DNA of 19,260 bases from CAISDH01 sp964398805. Its GTDB lineage: Archaea; Micrarchaeota; Micrarchaeia; Micrarchaeales; Micrarchaeaceae. The stretch is from the NCBI GenBank assembly GCA_964398805.1, contig CAYNNI010000010.1, positions 1-19,260 of the forward strand. The letters run 5' to 3'. The notes under the pieces were generated by a model that saw only the letters and a list, made by a program, of their open reading frames with translations, was not told where the DNA came from and did not search any database. Positions 1-5,928 of this stretch are shown here, piece by piece. Positions within the stretch are counted from its first letter, which is position 1, and each line of letters opens with the position of its first letter. The position numbers were made by a program, and so were the translations under genes.

Positions 1-42
1 GCTCACATTGTTAATCGTTTGCTAAGATTAAACCGACGAAGC

Positions 43-79
43 TATTTAAAGGCTTGCACAGAATATAATCTTTAAGGTG
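43..79 (+). promoter_or_regulatory. TATA box and ribosome binding site of the TBP-like gene
   Basis: An AT-rich TATTTAAA at 43-50 sits about 26 nt before a likely transcript start near 72. AAGGTG at 74-79 matches the archaeal anti-Shine-Dalgarno (complement of the 16S 3' end) and lies 5 nt before the ATG at 85. Together they support a short-leader transcript and that start codon. A second AT-rich element, AATATAAT at 62-69, is too close to the ATG to be the main TATA box. Confidence 0.5.
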
Positions 80-84
80 CAAAA

Positions 85-411
85 ATGCCCAAGAAGCGCG
101 CGCAACGGCTTTCGCCGCCGCACAAGCACGTTGTGCTCAAGCCAACGTACAGGGTGGAGAACATAGTGGCGAAGGCGGAGCTGGGCGTGGACCTTGACCT
201 TTACAGCCTGGCGAAGCTGTCACATGACATAGACTACGAGCCCGAGCAGTTCCCCGGAGCAATTTTCAAGGTGCACGAGCCTAAGGCCGCGCTCCTTCTC
301 TTCAAGAACGGCAAGATCATATGCACAGGCGCCAGGACTAGCGCGCAGATAAAGCTGGCGATAGAGCAGGCAGTAGACCTTGTAAACAAATATCTTTCCG
401 GAAGGCGCTGA
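85..411 (+). CDS. Single-repeat TATA-box-binding protein (half-size TBP)
   Basis: This 108-aa protein is one repeat of the TBP fold. Canonical archaeal TBP has two such repeats in about 180-190 residues, forming a saddle that bends promoter DNA and recruits TFB and RNA polymerase. After a basic N-terminus, residues 24-100 carry the signature: VENIVAKAELG, then YEPEQFPG at 51-58, LLLFKNGK at 70-77 and ICTGAR at 79-84. The two DNA-kinking phenylalanines are present at F56 and F73, with the 17-residue spacing seen in each repeat of known TBPs. The frame closes at a clean stop. The next 27 bp contain no second repeat, and another gene follows at 439, so this does not look like a frameshifted full-length TBP. 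To build a two-lobed saddle it would have to dimerise or pair with another protein; that is inference. It may be a paralogue of a full-length TBP elsewhere in the genome. Confidence 0.9.
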   Translation: MPKKRAQRLSPPHKHVVLKPTYRVENIVAKAELGVDLDLYSLAKLSHDIDYEPEQFPGAIFKVHEPKAALLLFKNGKIICTGARTSAQIKLAIEQAVDLVNKYLSGRR

Positions 412-438
412 AACGCAACGCAATATGGGGGTCATCAA

Positions 439-1056
439 ATGGATCGCACTGTGGGCGGAAAGCACACCGTCAGCGCGGAGGCCATCCCGTCGTTCGCTAT
501 GGTTGGCAGGTTCTGCAGCGGCAAGGGCACCTATGCCGACTGCCTCAAGAAGCTGATGGAGGGCGAGTTCGGAATAGCGGTGTACAAGGTGCCCTCGTTC
601 TCGGACAAGATATCCGAAATCGCAAGGGAGCTTTTCGGCATGGAGGGCAAGGACCGGGACCTGCTCAGGGCAATCGGCAATAAGATGCGCGAGATAGACC
701 CGCAGGTGTGGGCGAAGTATCTCATCCACGACATCGAGACGCGGGGAACGCGCCCGTTCGTAGTTGAGGGATTCAGGGATTCCAGCGAGCTGCAGGCCTT
801 CAGGGAGCATTTCCCGGGCCTGATTGTGATCAAGATAGAGGTGGATGAGAATGCCCGGTTGGAGGCGTACAAAGCGGAATACGGGCACTATCCCACGAAG
901 GACCAGCTAGAGGACATCTCCGAGATCGGCGTGGACCGCATGTTACCTGACATCGTCCTGCACAACCGCTATTCGAAGGACGGGCCGGGCGGCGTGCTGT
1001 CCGGCGTAGTGAGAGCCGTTAAGGAGGGCACCCTGCCCGACCTGATGCGGAGATAG
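439..1056 (+). CDS. P-loop nucleotide kinase (UPF0200 / dNMP kinase / dephospho-CoA kinase-like)
   Basis: This 205-aa protein has a Walker A motif GRFCSGKGT at residues 23-31 (GxxxxGKGT). A strand at 108-122, VVEGFRDSSELQAFR, resembles the acidic-Gly-x-Arg element of archaeal UPF0200 proteins and phage-type deoxynucleoside-monophosphate kinases. Residues 72-95 resemble their substrate-lid helices. The predicted role is phosphate transfer from ATP to a nucleotide or nucleotide-like acceptor in the cytoplasm; the acceptor cannot be read from sequence. GGGGGTCAT at 427-435 is a good Shine-Dalgarno match before the ATG at 439 and supports the long start, although homology only begins near residue 18, so Met21 is an alternative. 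The gene lies 27 bp after the half-TBP and is probably co-transcribed with it. Fold assignment is firm; the specific family is moderate. Confidence 0.75.
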   Translation: MDRTVGGKHTVSAEAIPSFAMVGRFCSGKGTYADCLKKLMEGEFGIAVYKVPSFSDKISEIARELFGMEGKDRDLLRAIGNKMREIDPQVWAKYLIHDIETRGTRPFVVEGFRDSSELQAFREHFPGLIVIKIEVDENARLEAYKAEYGHYPTKDQLEDISEIGVDRMLPDIVLHNRYSKDGPGGVLSGVVRAVKEGTLPDLMRR

Positions 1057-1360
1057 CCTTCTATCGCGTCTTGTTCCCCCGGCTCGAAGAACTAGATGTT
1101 GCCGGGAACGTGTTGAGCTCCTTGTCTATGGCGGGCGGCGCCAGCATCACTATCGCGGAGTCTATCGACGCGTGAAAGTGCCTATCAGCGCCGCGATGTT
1201 CTTGTTTTGCGTGGTCTGCTCTGCGTCCAGAGAAAAACCACGCGCCAAAGCGCACAAAGCTGAGCTTGGCGGGCGATAATTAAGCGAGGAGAGCAATATA
1301 CCTATCTGCGCGCGGGCAGCAAGCGCGCACAGAAATTCCGACCAGTTTGTGTGCGGCCGG
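1057..1360. other. Intergenic region with a possible decayed reading frame and a hairpin
   Basis: No convincing intact gene is present. On the minus strand around 1075-1255, two adjacent frames give protein-like sequence: one contains LDAEQTTQNKNIAALIG and stops, and the neighbouring frame continues with HASIDSAIVMLAPPAIDKEL. This could be the frameshifted end of a lost gene, but no family is recognised. A GC-rich interrupted hairpin lies at 1305-1333: TCTG plus CGCGC pair with GCGCG plus CAGA across a 2-nt bulge. It may be part of a terminator for the kinase transcript, but it has no following T-run. Confidence 0.3.
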
Positions 1361-1365
1361 GTTCA

Positions 1366-1380
1366 GAAAGATTTATATAC
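1366..1380 (+). promoter_or_regulatory. Strong orphan archaeal promoter (BRE plus TATA)
   Basis: GAAAG at 1366-1370 followed by TTTATATAC at 1372-1380 is close to the ideal archaeal BRE/TATA arrangement. It predicts a transcript start near 1402-1407. No protein gene follows on the plus strand; the next gene runs in the opposite direction. This points to a non-coding transcript. Confidence 0.55.
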
Positions 1381-1401
1381 TTTTACATCTCAACCGTAAT
1401 C

Positions 1402-1485
1402 CCGTCAGGAAGATTGCGCTTTACGCGTTTTCTGTAAACTCTATTCTCATCCACCCAGGCGTATGCTTTTGCATACGCCTATTTT
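1402..1485 (+). ncRNA. Candidate small non-coding RNA ending in a perfect hairpin
   Basis: A predicted transcript of about 80 nt begins about 26 nt after the centre of the TATA box at 1372-1380. It ends at a perfect 10-bp stem, AGGCGTATGC at 1457-1466 pairing with GCATACGCCT at 1471-1480 around a TTTT loop, followed by ATTTT. A short internal stem (TTTAC at 1420-1424 with GTAAA at 1434-1438) is also possible. It has no tRNA T-arm and no good C/D or H/ACA boxes, so the class is unknown. The only in-frame ATG (1462) would start a 36-codon frame inside the terminal hairpin that runs into the 3' end of the convergent methyltransferase gene, so a peptide is unlikely. Confidence 0.4.
1457..1484 (+). 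terminator. Hairpin terminator of the candidate small RNA
   Basis: A perfect 10-bp inverted repeat with a 4-nt T loop is followed by ATTTT at 1481-1485. On the minus strand the same stem lies about 75 nt beyond the stop of the methyltransferase gene but is followed by GGGTGG, not T. It therefore fits plus-strand termination or 3'-end protection better. Confidence 0.4.
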
Positions 1486-1553
1486 GCACCTCAGTCAGAG
1501 CCATACAACGCAGAATAGTGGAATAGCGGCACTGGGCCCGGGAAATGACGCGC

Positions 1554-2129
1554 CTATTTCTGCGCGAATGTAAGGTATGCAGTGTGCCATACCCCCTTCG
1601 TGGACGGGCGCGTGCCTTCCTTCCTGACCAGCATGTCCCTTGCGATTATTTCGAGCACCACCACGTTCCTGAACCTGTACTTTTCCAGCTTGGATACGAA
1701 ACTCTTGACCTGTTCCATGTGAGGGAGGTAGCCGCATATGTAGCCGTTCTGCTTCAGCGCCTTGTATGCGTTTCTGACCGCCTTGTCGGAGCCCGGAAGG
1801 TCCAGCGTCACGAGGTCTACGCCCTTCTCTTCTATGCGCTTCGTGACGTCGCCTAGCTTGAGCACCAGGTTGTCAAGGCCCTCGGAGCGCATGTTGCGCT
1901 CCGCGATCTTCATGAAATCCTCGCGCAGGTCGTAGCTCGTGACCTGCTTGCATATCCTGGCGAGCGAGACCGCGAGCCAGCCGCTGCCCGTGCCCGCGTC
2001 GACGCACACGCTGTTCTTCCCTACGCCGGTGTACGCGATTATGACTCCTATGTCCTTGGGCAGTATGACCTGCGGGCCGCGCTTCAGCCTCCTGTACGAT
2101 TCCGGTATGAACACTGCATTGCCTCTCAT
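1554..2129 (-). CDS. trmI: TrmI-like tRNA (adenine-N1)-methyltransferase, short N-terminus
   Basis: This is a class I SAM-dependent methyltransferase of the archaeal TrmI type, which makes m1A at positions 57/58 in the tRNA T-loop. Visible landmarks are RGPQVILPKDIGVII at residues 17-31 (a TrmI hallmark), the SAM loop VDAGTGSGW near 43-51, DLREDF for the ribose-binding acidic residue, LDLPGS as the catalytic-side motif, and a C-terminal TRPSTKGVWHTAYLTFA matching the family's RPxxxxxxHTGY element. The protein is 191 aa where family members are about 250. The usual N-terminal beta domain of about 60 residues is reduced to about 15. Its start ATG overlaps the topoisomerase stop (ATGA), so the two are translationally coupled, and no longer start is evident. 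The homologue family is confident; m1A activity with the short N-terminus is inferred. Confidence 0.88.
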   Translation of the reverse strand: MRGNAVFIPESYRRLKRGPQVILPKDIGVIIAYTGVGKNSVCVDAGTGSGWLAVSLARICKQVTSYDLREDFMKIAERNMRSEGLDNLVLKLGDVTKRIEEKGVDLVTLDLPGSDKAVRNAYKALKQNGYICGYLPHMEQVKSFVSKLEKYRFRNVVVLEIIARDMLVRKEGTRPSTKGVWHTAYLTFAQK

Positions 2130-4342
2130 TTCTTCGCCACGCCCTTCGGGCGCTTCCTGGCAGCCTTTGGCTTCGCGGGCGCCTTTGCCTTCCTGATAGG
2201 AAGCGCCGGCGTGGCCTTCGCCTGGGGCGCCTTGCGCGCCTTCGGCTTCGCGACTGCGCTAATGGCCTGCGCGGGCGCGGCGCCTTCCTTCGCGGCCTCC
2301 TTGGCCTTGAGTTCCTGTGCGCTCTTCCATTTCGCCTTGCTCGGGCACTTGGAGTTCAGGCACATCTCGAACACGCCCCTCCCTTGCCGGATGACCTTGA
2401 CCATCGGGGTATGGCAGTACTCGCAAAGCTTGTTTGCAGGCTCTATCTTCGCACCTTGCGGCAGCGAGTAGGTCACGGTGCACTTCGGATAGTTGGCGCA
2501 CGCCGCGAAGGACTTGCCCAGCCTTGACTTGCGTATGACTAGGTTCCCGCCGTCAGATGGGCACTTCCCCAGTATGACCTCCGCTTCCTGGAGCACCTTC
2601 CCCATCTCGAGCGCGATGCTCGATTTGTTCTTGTCGAAGACTTGCAGCGCCGCGAGCAGCATCTTCTTCCCCTCCTCTATCACTTCCTGCTCGCTCTTCT
2701 CGCCCTTCGCGATCTTCTCCATATCCTCATCCAGGGCGCGGGTGGTGCCTTCGTCGACGATCATGGGCGCATGCTCCTTCAGCACGGCGAAGACGCTCAT
2801 GCCGAATTCGGTGACGCGCATGCTGGTGCCGTCTATGTAGCCGCGCTTGAATAGCGTGTCTATTATCTGGGCGCGCGTCGCCTTCGTGCCGAGGTCCTTA
2901 TGCTCGAGTTCCGCTATCAGCATCGCCTTGCCGTAGCGCCTCGGCGGCTGCGTCATGAGCTCGTTGGTGTATGCCTTTTCTATCGCTACCTTCGCGCCCT
3001 TCTGGAGCGCGGGAAGCATCTTCTCGCCCATCCGCGCATATTCGTAGAACGCGAGCCAGCCAGCCTCGAGTATCGCTGTGCCATTTGCGGCATAGCGCTC
3101 CTCCGCGACCGCGACGACGATCCTGGTTTTCGAGAGCTTCGCGTACGCCGCGAAGCACGCAAGGAACCTTTTCGCTATTAGATCGTATAGCTTCGACTCG
3201 AGCGGAGCCAGGCCCTTGGGCAGCACCCCGGTCGGGTATATCGCCGGGTGCGCTTCGTCTGTCTTGAAGCCCTCGTTGGGCCTGAACCTCTTCTCGGCTA
3301 TGAGTTTCTTTGCGAGCTCTGCGTACGCGGGGTTCTTCGCGAGGTCGCCGATTATCTTGCCCAGCCCGAGGGTGGGCGGCAGTTTCTGCGACGATGTCCT
3401 TGGGTACGAGATGTATGCGCGCTCGTACAGTGACTGCGCAAGCGCGAGCGTCGCGGAGGGGTCTATCCTGAGAGCCCTGCTGGCTTCAAGCTGCAGACCC
3501 GTGAGGTCGAAGGGCGGGTATGGCCTGACCAGCTGCTCCTCCGATTTCGCGTCCTCCACGAATGCCGCGCCTGCATGCGCCTTGGTGGCCGCGAGCGCAG
3601 CTTCAGCAATGCTCTTGTCGAATATGTCCCCGCGCTGGTTGGAGAACTCTGCGCCGGAGACGAGAACGAACACACGCCGGAACGGTTTTGGCACGAACTT
3701 AGATATCTCAGTTTCCCTGTTGGCAAGAAGCGCAAGTGCGGGCCCCTGCACCCTGCCTATGCTGAGGGTGCGGCGGAACTTGCTCTCCGCGAGCGCGCCG
3801 GTCAGGGCCCTGCTGAGGTTTATGCCCCAGAGCCAGTCCAGCGTGTGGCGCGCCTCGCCCGCGTAGAAGTTGTTCAGGTCTAGCGGCGAGAGGTTCTGGT
3901 ATGCATTCACAAGGTCGGGTATCGTGGTCGTGGAGAACTTCATGCGCCTTGCGCTGTTGAGGCCGGCGCACAGGAATTTTATTATGTTGGTGCCTATGAC
4001 CGTGCCTTCGGTGTCATAGTCGCACGCGTTCACGAAAGTGCTCGCCTTGGACGCGAGCTCCCTGAATACATCGACGTACTTCTTGGTGAAGTACGCCTCC
4101 TTGTTCACCTCGTACGAGGGCGCCCACGCGACGTCGAGCACGGGGTAGCCGTGCTTGGTGCCCACTTGGCGTATGGTGAAGAGGTGCCCCACCGCTGCCG
4201 CGATGTACGTCGTGGCATTGCCGGCGCCCATGACGTAGTAGCTCACACCGTTCAGCACTACGCGCTTCTGGTTGTTGTTTCCGAGCGCTATGGCTAGGCG
4301 CAATGCGACGCTGGGTTTTTCCGCTATGATCAGGACTGCCAT
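2126..4342 (-). CDS. topA: DNA topoisomerase I (type IA) with two C-terminal zinc fingers and a basic tail
   Basis: This type IA topoisomerase relaxes negative supercoils through a 5'-phosphotyrosine intermediate. I start it at the ATG at 4342, which gives MAVLIIAEKPSVA, the standard family start. The frame is open for another 37 codons upstream, but that stretch reads through the preceding small gene and has no homology. In the 738-aa protein the Toprim domain shows E8 (EKPS) and the DxDxE motif D108-D110-E112 (CDYDTEG). The catalytic tyrosine is Y313 in YISYPRT. Two zinc fingers follow, one of the form CPSDGG...CANYPKC and one CEYC...CLNSKC. The last 70 or so residues are rich in Lys, Ala and Pro, likely a disordered DNA- or RNA-binding tail. 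Gene order is small membrane protein, topA, trmI, with 14 nt before and a 4-nt overlap after. No clear ribosome-binding site precedes the chosen start. Confidence 0.96.
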   Translation of the reverse strand: MAVLIIAEKPSVALRLAIALGNNNQKRVVLNGVSYYVMGAGNATTYIAAAVGHLFTIRQVGTKHGYPVLDVAWAPSYEVNKEAYFTKKYVDVFRELASKASTFVNACDYDTEGTVIGTNIIKFLCAGLNSARRMKFSTTTIPDLVNAYQNLSPLDLNNFYAGEARHTLDWLWGINLSRALTGALAESKFRRTLSIGRVQGPALALLANRETEISKFVPKPFRRVFVLVSGAEFSNQRGDIFDKSIAEAALAATKAHAGAAFVEDAKSEEQLVRPYPPFDLTGLQLEASRALRIDPSATLALAQSLYERAYISYPRTSSQKLPPTLGLGKIIGDLAKNPAYAELAKKLIAEKRFRPNEGFKTDEAHPAIYPTGVLPKGLAPLESKLYDLIAKRFLACFAAYAKLSKTRIVVAVAEERYAANGTAILEAGWLAFYEYARMGEKMLPALQKGAKVAIEKAYTNELMTQPPRRYGKAMLIAELEHKDLGTKATRAQIIDTLFKRGYIDGTSMRVTEFGMSVFAVLKEHAPMIVDEGTTRALDEDMEKIAKGEKSEQEVIEEGKKMLLAALQVFDKNKSSIALEMGKVLQEAEVILGKCPSDGGNLVIRKSRLGKSFAACANYPKCTVTYSLPQGAKIEPANKLCEYCHTPMVKVIRQGRGVFEMCLNSKCPSKAKWKSAQELKAKEAAKEGAAPAQAISAVAKPKARKAPQAKATPALPIRKAKAPAKPKAARKRPKGVAKK

Positions 4343-4356
4343 GTTAGACCAGACAA

Positions 4357-4596
4357 TCAGCGCCGGGCGCCCCTCCTGACCTGCGCGTTCTCGCGCTTCG
4401 GGGCGGGCGAGGCCGCTGTTACGGATTCCGGCACGGCCTTCGAGACCAGCCACGCGTTGACGAATCCAATCGCTATCGCCAGCACGACCACTATGTAGAA
4501 GGCCACGCCGGCGCCATAGTATATAAATATCGCTATCGCTAATATCGCGAGCACGATTGTGAGCAAGGAGAACGCGAGTTCGGTCTTGTGCTGCAT
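4357..4596 (-). CDS. Small two-helix membrane protein of unknown function
   Basis: Read from the ATG at 4596 this is a 79-aa protein. It has two adjacent hydrophobic segments (about residues 8-28 and 31-51) and a basic, Ala/Pro/Arg-rich tail of about 25 residues that probably faces the cytoplasm. No family is recognised. The open frame reaches upstream to 4749, but that part is antisense to the divergent transporter gene. A TATA-like GTTATAAATATAAC (minus strand, 4644-4631) predicts a transcript start near 4612, which excludes the ATG at 4623 and favours 4596. It is the first gene of the probable operon with topA and trmI. It could instead be a spurious frame, but the clean hydrophobic pattern and the promoter fit argue for a real gene. 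Confidence 0.6.
   Translation of the reverse strand: MQHKTELAFSLLTIVLAILAIAIFIYYGAGVAFYIVVVLAIAIGFVNAWLVSKAVPESVTAASPAPKRENAQVRRGARR
4519..4530 (+). promoter_or_regulatory. Possible TATA box for the tandem SMR-like genes
   Basis: GTATATAAATAT on the plus strand predicts a transcript start near 4550, upstream of both candidate starts (GTG 4559, ATG 4613). It coincides with codons for Ile, Phe and Tyr of the opposite-strand membrane gene, so the AT-richness may be due to coding. Confidence 0.3.
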
Positions 4597-4612
4597 AGAA
4601 TCAGTGTTTGTA

Positions 4613-4972
4613 ATGTTGGACATTAATTTGGTTATATTTATAACTCTTATCGCGGCTCTCATCACGTCCTTCTCCCAGCTAGCATTCAAGACAGGCATAA
4701 GGAAACGCCTGCGCTCTCTGCGCGAGATAGCCGGACTCGCCGGGAACAAGAGGGTCGTCCTGGGCGTTATGGGATACTTCGCCGGGCTCGTGGTATACCT
4801 GTTTGCGCTGGCGAACGCGCCGTTATCGATAGTTTATCCGACTTTCGCAAGCACGTTCATCTTCATAGCGGTGATCTCCCTCGCACTGATCAAGGAGAAG
4901 TTCTCCCCGCTGAGGATTGCCGGCGTGCTCGTGATATTCGCAGGCATATTCCTGGTCTCGCTCACCATATGA
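4613..4972 (+). CDS. Four-helix SMR/EamA-type small transporter, subunit 1
   Basis: This 119-aa protein has four hydrophobic helices (about residues 4-23, 48-67, 70-91 and 98-117). That is half a drug/metabolite-transporter fold, as in the EmrE and ArnE/ArnF families. Helix 1 lacks the proton-coupling Glu of EmrE but carries QLAFK (Q22 to K26), the Q-x-x-F-K pattern typical of ArnE/F-like flippases. I choose the ATG at 4613 because homology and helix 1 begin there; a GTG at 4559 would add 18 non-conserved residues. It is followed after 4 nt by a second four-helix protein with the same motif at the same residue numbers. The two probably form an antiparallel heterodimer in the membrane. The substrate is unknown; a lipid-linked sugar or small amphiphile is plausible. 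Confidence 0.82.
   Translation: MLDINLVIFITLIAALITSFSQLAFKTGIRKRLRSLREIAGLAGNKRVVLGVMGYFAGLVVYLFALANAPLSIVYPTFASTFIFIAVISLALIKEKFSPLRIAGVLVIFAGIFLVSLTI
4631..4644 (-). promoter_or_regulatory. TATA box for the minus-strand small membrane protein-topA-trmI operon
   Basis: The minus strand reads GTTATAAATATAAC, a strong AT-rich box about 40 nt before the ATG at 4596. It lies inside the coding sequence of the divergent transporter gene. Confidence 0.45.
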
Positions 4973-4976
4973 TCGC

Positions 4977-5306
4977 ATGAAGGAAAAGGCCCGCAACGTG
5001 ATGATGCTCGTCCTCTCGACGATGCTCGGAGCCGTCGGGCAATTCTTCTTCAAGTACGCATTCCTGCACAGCGCGGCGTTCGCGGTCCTGCTCGGCATAG
5101 GGATACTTTCGTACGTGGTATCAACGTTCGTGTACTTCTGCGTGCTCAGCAGGGTCCATCTCAGCTTCGCTTACAGCATGGGCGGCATGAGCTACATCTT
5201 TGCCGTGCTGCTCGCCGTGCTGCTGCTTGGCGAGCAGGTGCCGCTGCTGAGGTGGACAGGCGTGCTCGCGATAGCCGCAGGAGTCGTGCTTGTGGGCCTG
5301 AGCTAG
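4977..5306 (+). CDS. Four-helix SMR/EamA-type small transporter, subunit 2
   Basis: This 109-aa protein has four transmembrane helices (about residues 8-27, 33-55, 59-83 and 88-108). Helix 1 carries GQFFFK (Q22 to K26), the same Q-x-x-F-K pattern at the same positions as its upstream partner. Helix 3-4 contains LLLGEQVPLLRWTGVLAIAAGV, read here as GEQVPLLRW plus the glycine-rich helix, which is characteristic of SMR/EamA proteins. It begins 4 nt after the upstream stop, so the pair is almost certainly co-translated and works as a heterodimer. The gene ends 1 nt from the stop of the convergent acetyltransferase, leaving no space for a separate terminator. The function is inferred from fold only. 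Confidence 0.85.
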   Translation: MKEKARNVMMLVLSTMLGAVGQFFFKYAFLHSAAFAVLLGIGILSYVVSTFVYFCVLSRVHLSFAYSMGGMSYIFAVLLAVLLLGEQVPLLRWTGVLAIAAGVVLVGLS

Positions 5307-5307
5307 G

Positions 5308-5862
5308 CTATATCCTTCTTGACATGATGACTGAGCCTGTGTAGTGGTCGCGCGCCCGGATAAGACCGGGCACGAACCCCACTTTCCTGAAGCCCAGTTT
5401 CTTATAGAGGCGCATCGCGACGTAGTTGTCTGCGAATATGTCATGCAGCACTATCAGGCGAAGGCCGAGATCCTTTGAAAGCCTCATGGCTCTGCGCATC
5501 AAGACCTCGCCAAGCCCGAGGCCCCGGTACTCCTTCAGCAGGGATATCTCCAGCTCCCCGACGTGGCTCTCCTTGCCGATGTACCGGTATACCTGGCATA
5601 CGCCCACCACCCTGCCGCCCACTTCAGCCACCAACGCTATGCGCTTCCCGTTCTCCAGGTCGACGAGCGCTTTTCCGAGCAGCTCGGCCTCTTCCTTCCG
5701 GGTTCTTCTCTTGTCGTCGAGCACCGGGGCGCCCTCATCCACCAGGGCGTTTATGTGCCTGAGCATGTCGTTCAGGTCGTCCATCCTGGGGGCGCGTATT
5801 GTGACTTTCTTGTGGATGCTGCCCCTGTACCTCAATACGACGCGCCCTGCGTGCAGGCGCAC
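5308..5862 (-). CDS. GNAT-family N-acetyltransferase
   Basis: This is a Gcn5-related acetyltransferase that moves acetyl from acetyl-CoA to an amine. The core runs from about residue 20. It includes the strand pair around VAEVGGRVVGVCQVYR, the acetyl-CoA pyrophosphate loop EYRGLGLGEVLM (R/QxxGxG), and a C-terminal DNYVAMRLYKKLGFRKVG element, all typical of RimI-like and aminoglycoside-type GNATs. I prefer the GTG at 5862 because GGTGGGG lies 6 nt upstream and is the best Shine-Dalgarno match. A TTG at 5883 would add 7 residues. The gene follows S3Ae with a 45-nt gap, so it may act on a ribosomal protein or other protein N-terminus, but the substrate cannot be read from the sequence. Confidence 0.88.
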   Translation of the reverse strand: MRLHAGRVVLRYRGSIHKKVTIRAPRMDDLNDMLRHINALVDEGAPVLDDKRRTRKEEAELLGKALVDLENGKRIALVAEVGGRVVGVCQVYRYIGKESHVGELEISLLKEYRGLGLGEVLMRRAMRLSKDLGLRLIVLHDIFADNYVAMRLYKKLGFRKVGFVPGLIRARDHYTGSVIMSRRI

Positions 5863-5928
5863 ACTATCTACCCCACCGTTCAAGCATATGTAAGCAAAAG
5901 GATAAAACGCTTGCGCAGGCTTAGGAGG

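Noticed and set aside
1405..1470. Possible C/D box RNA on the minus strand (GGATGA and CTGA boxes)
   Set aside because: The C box differs from the RUGAUGA consensus, no D'/C' pair is visible, and the strong promoter is on the other strand.
1462..1572. Short plus-strand frame of 36 codons starting in the hairpin
   Set aside because: It begins inside the putative terminator stem, has no ribosome-binding site and runs into the 3' end of the convergent methyltransferase gene.
4343..4453. N-terminal 37-codon extension of topoisomerase I
   Set aside because: It overlaps the upstream small gene in another frame, has no homology, and the family start MAVLIIAEKPS lies at 4342.
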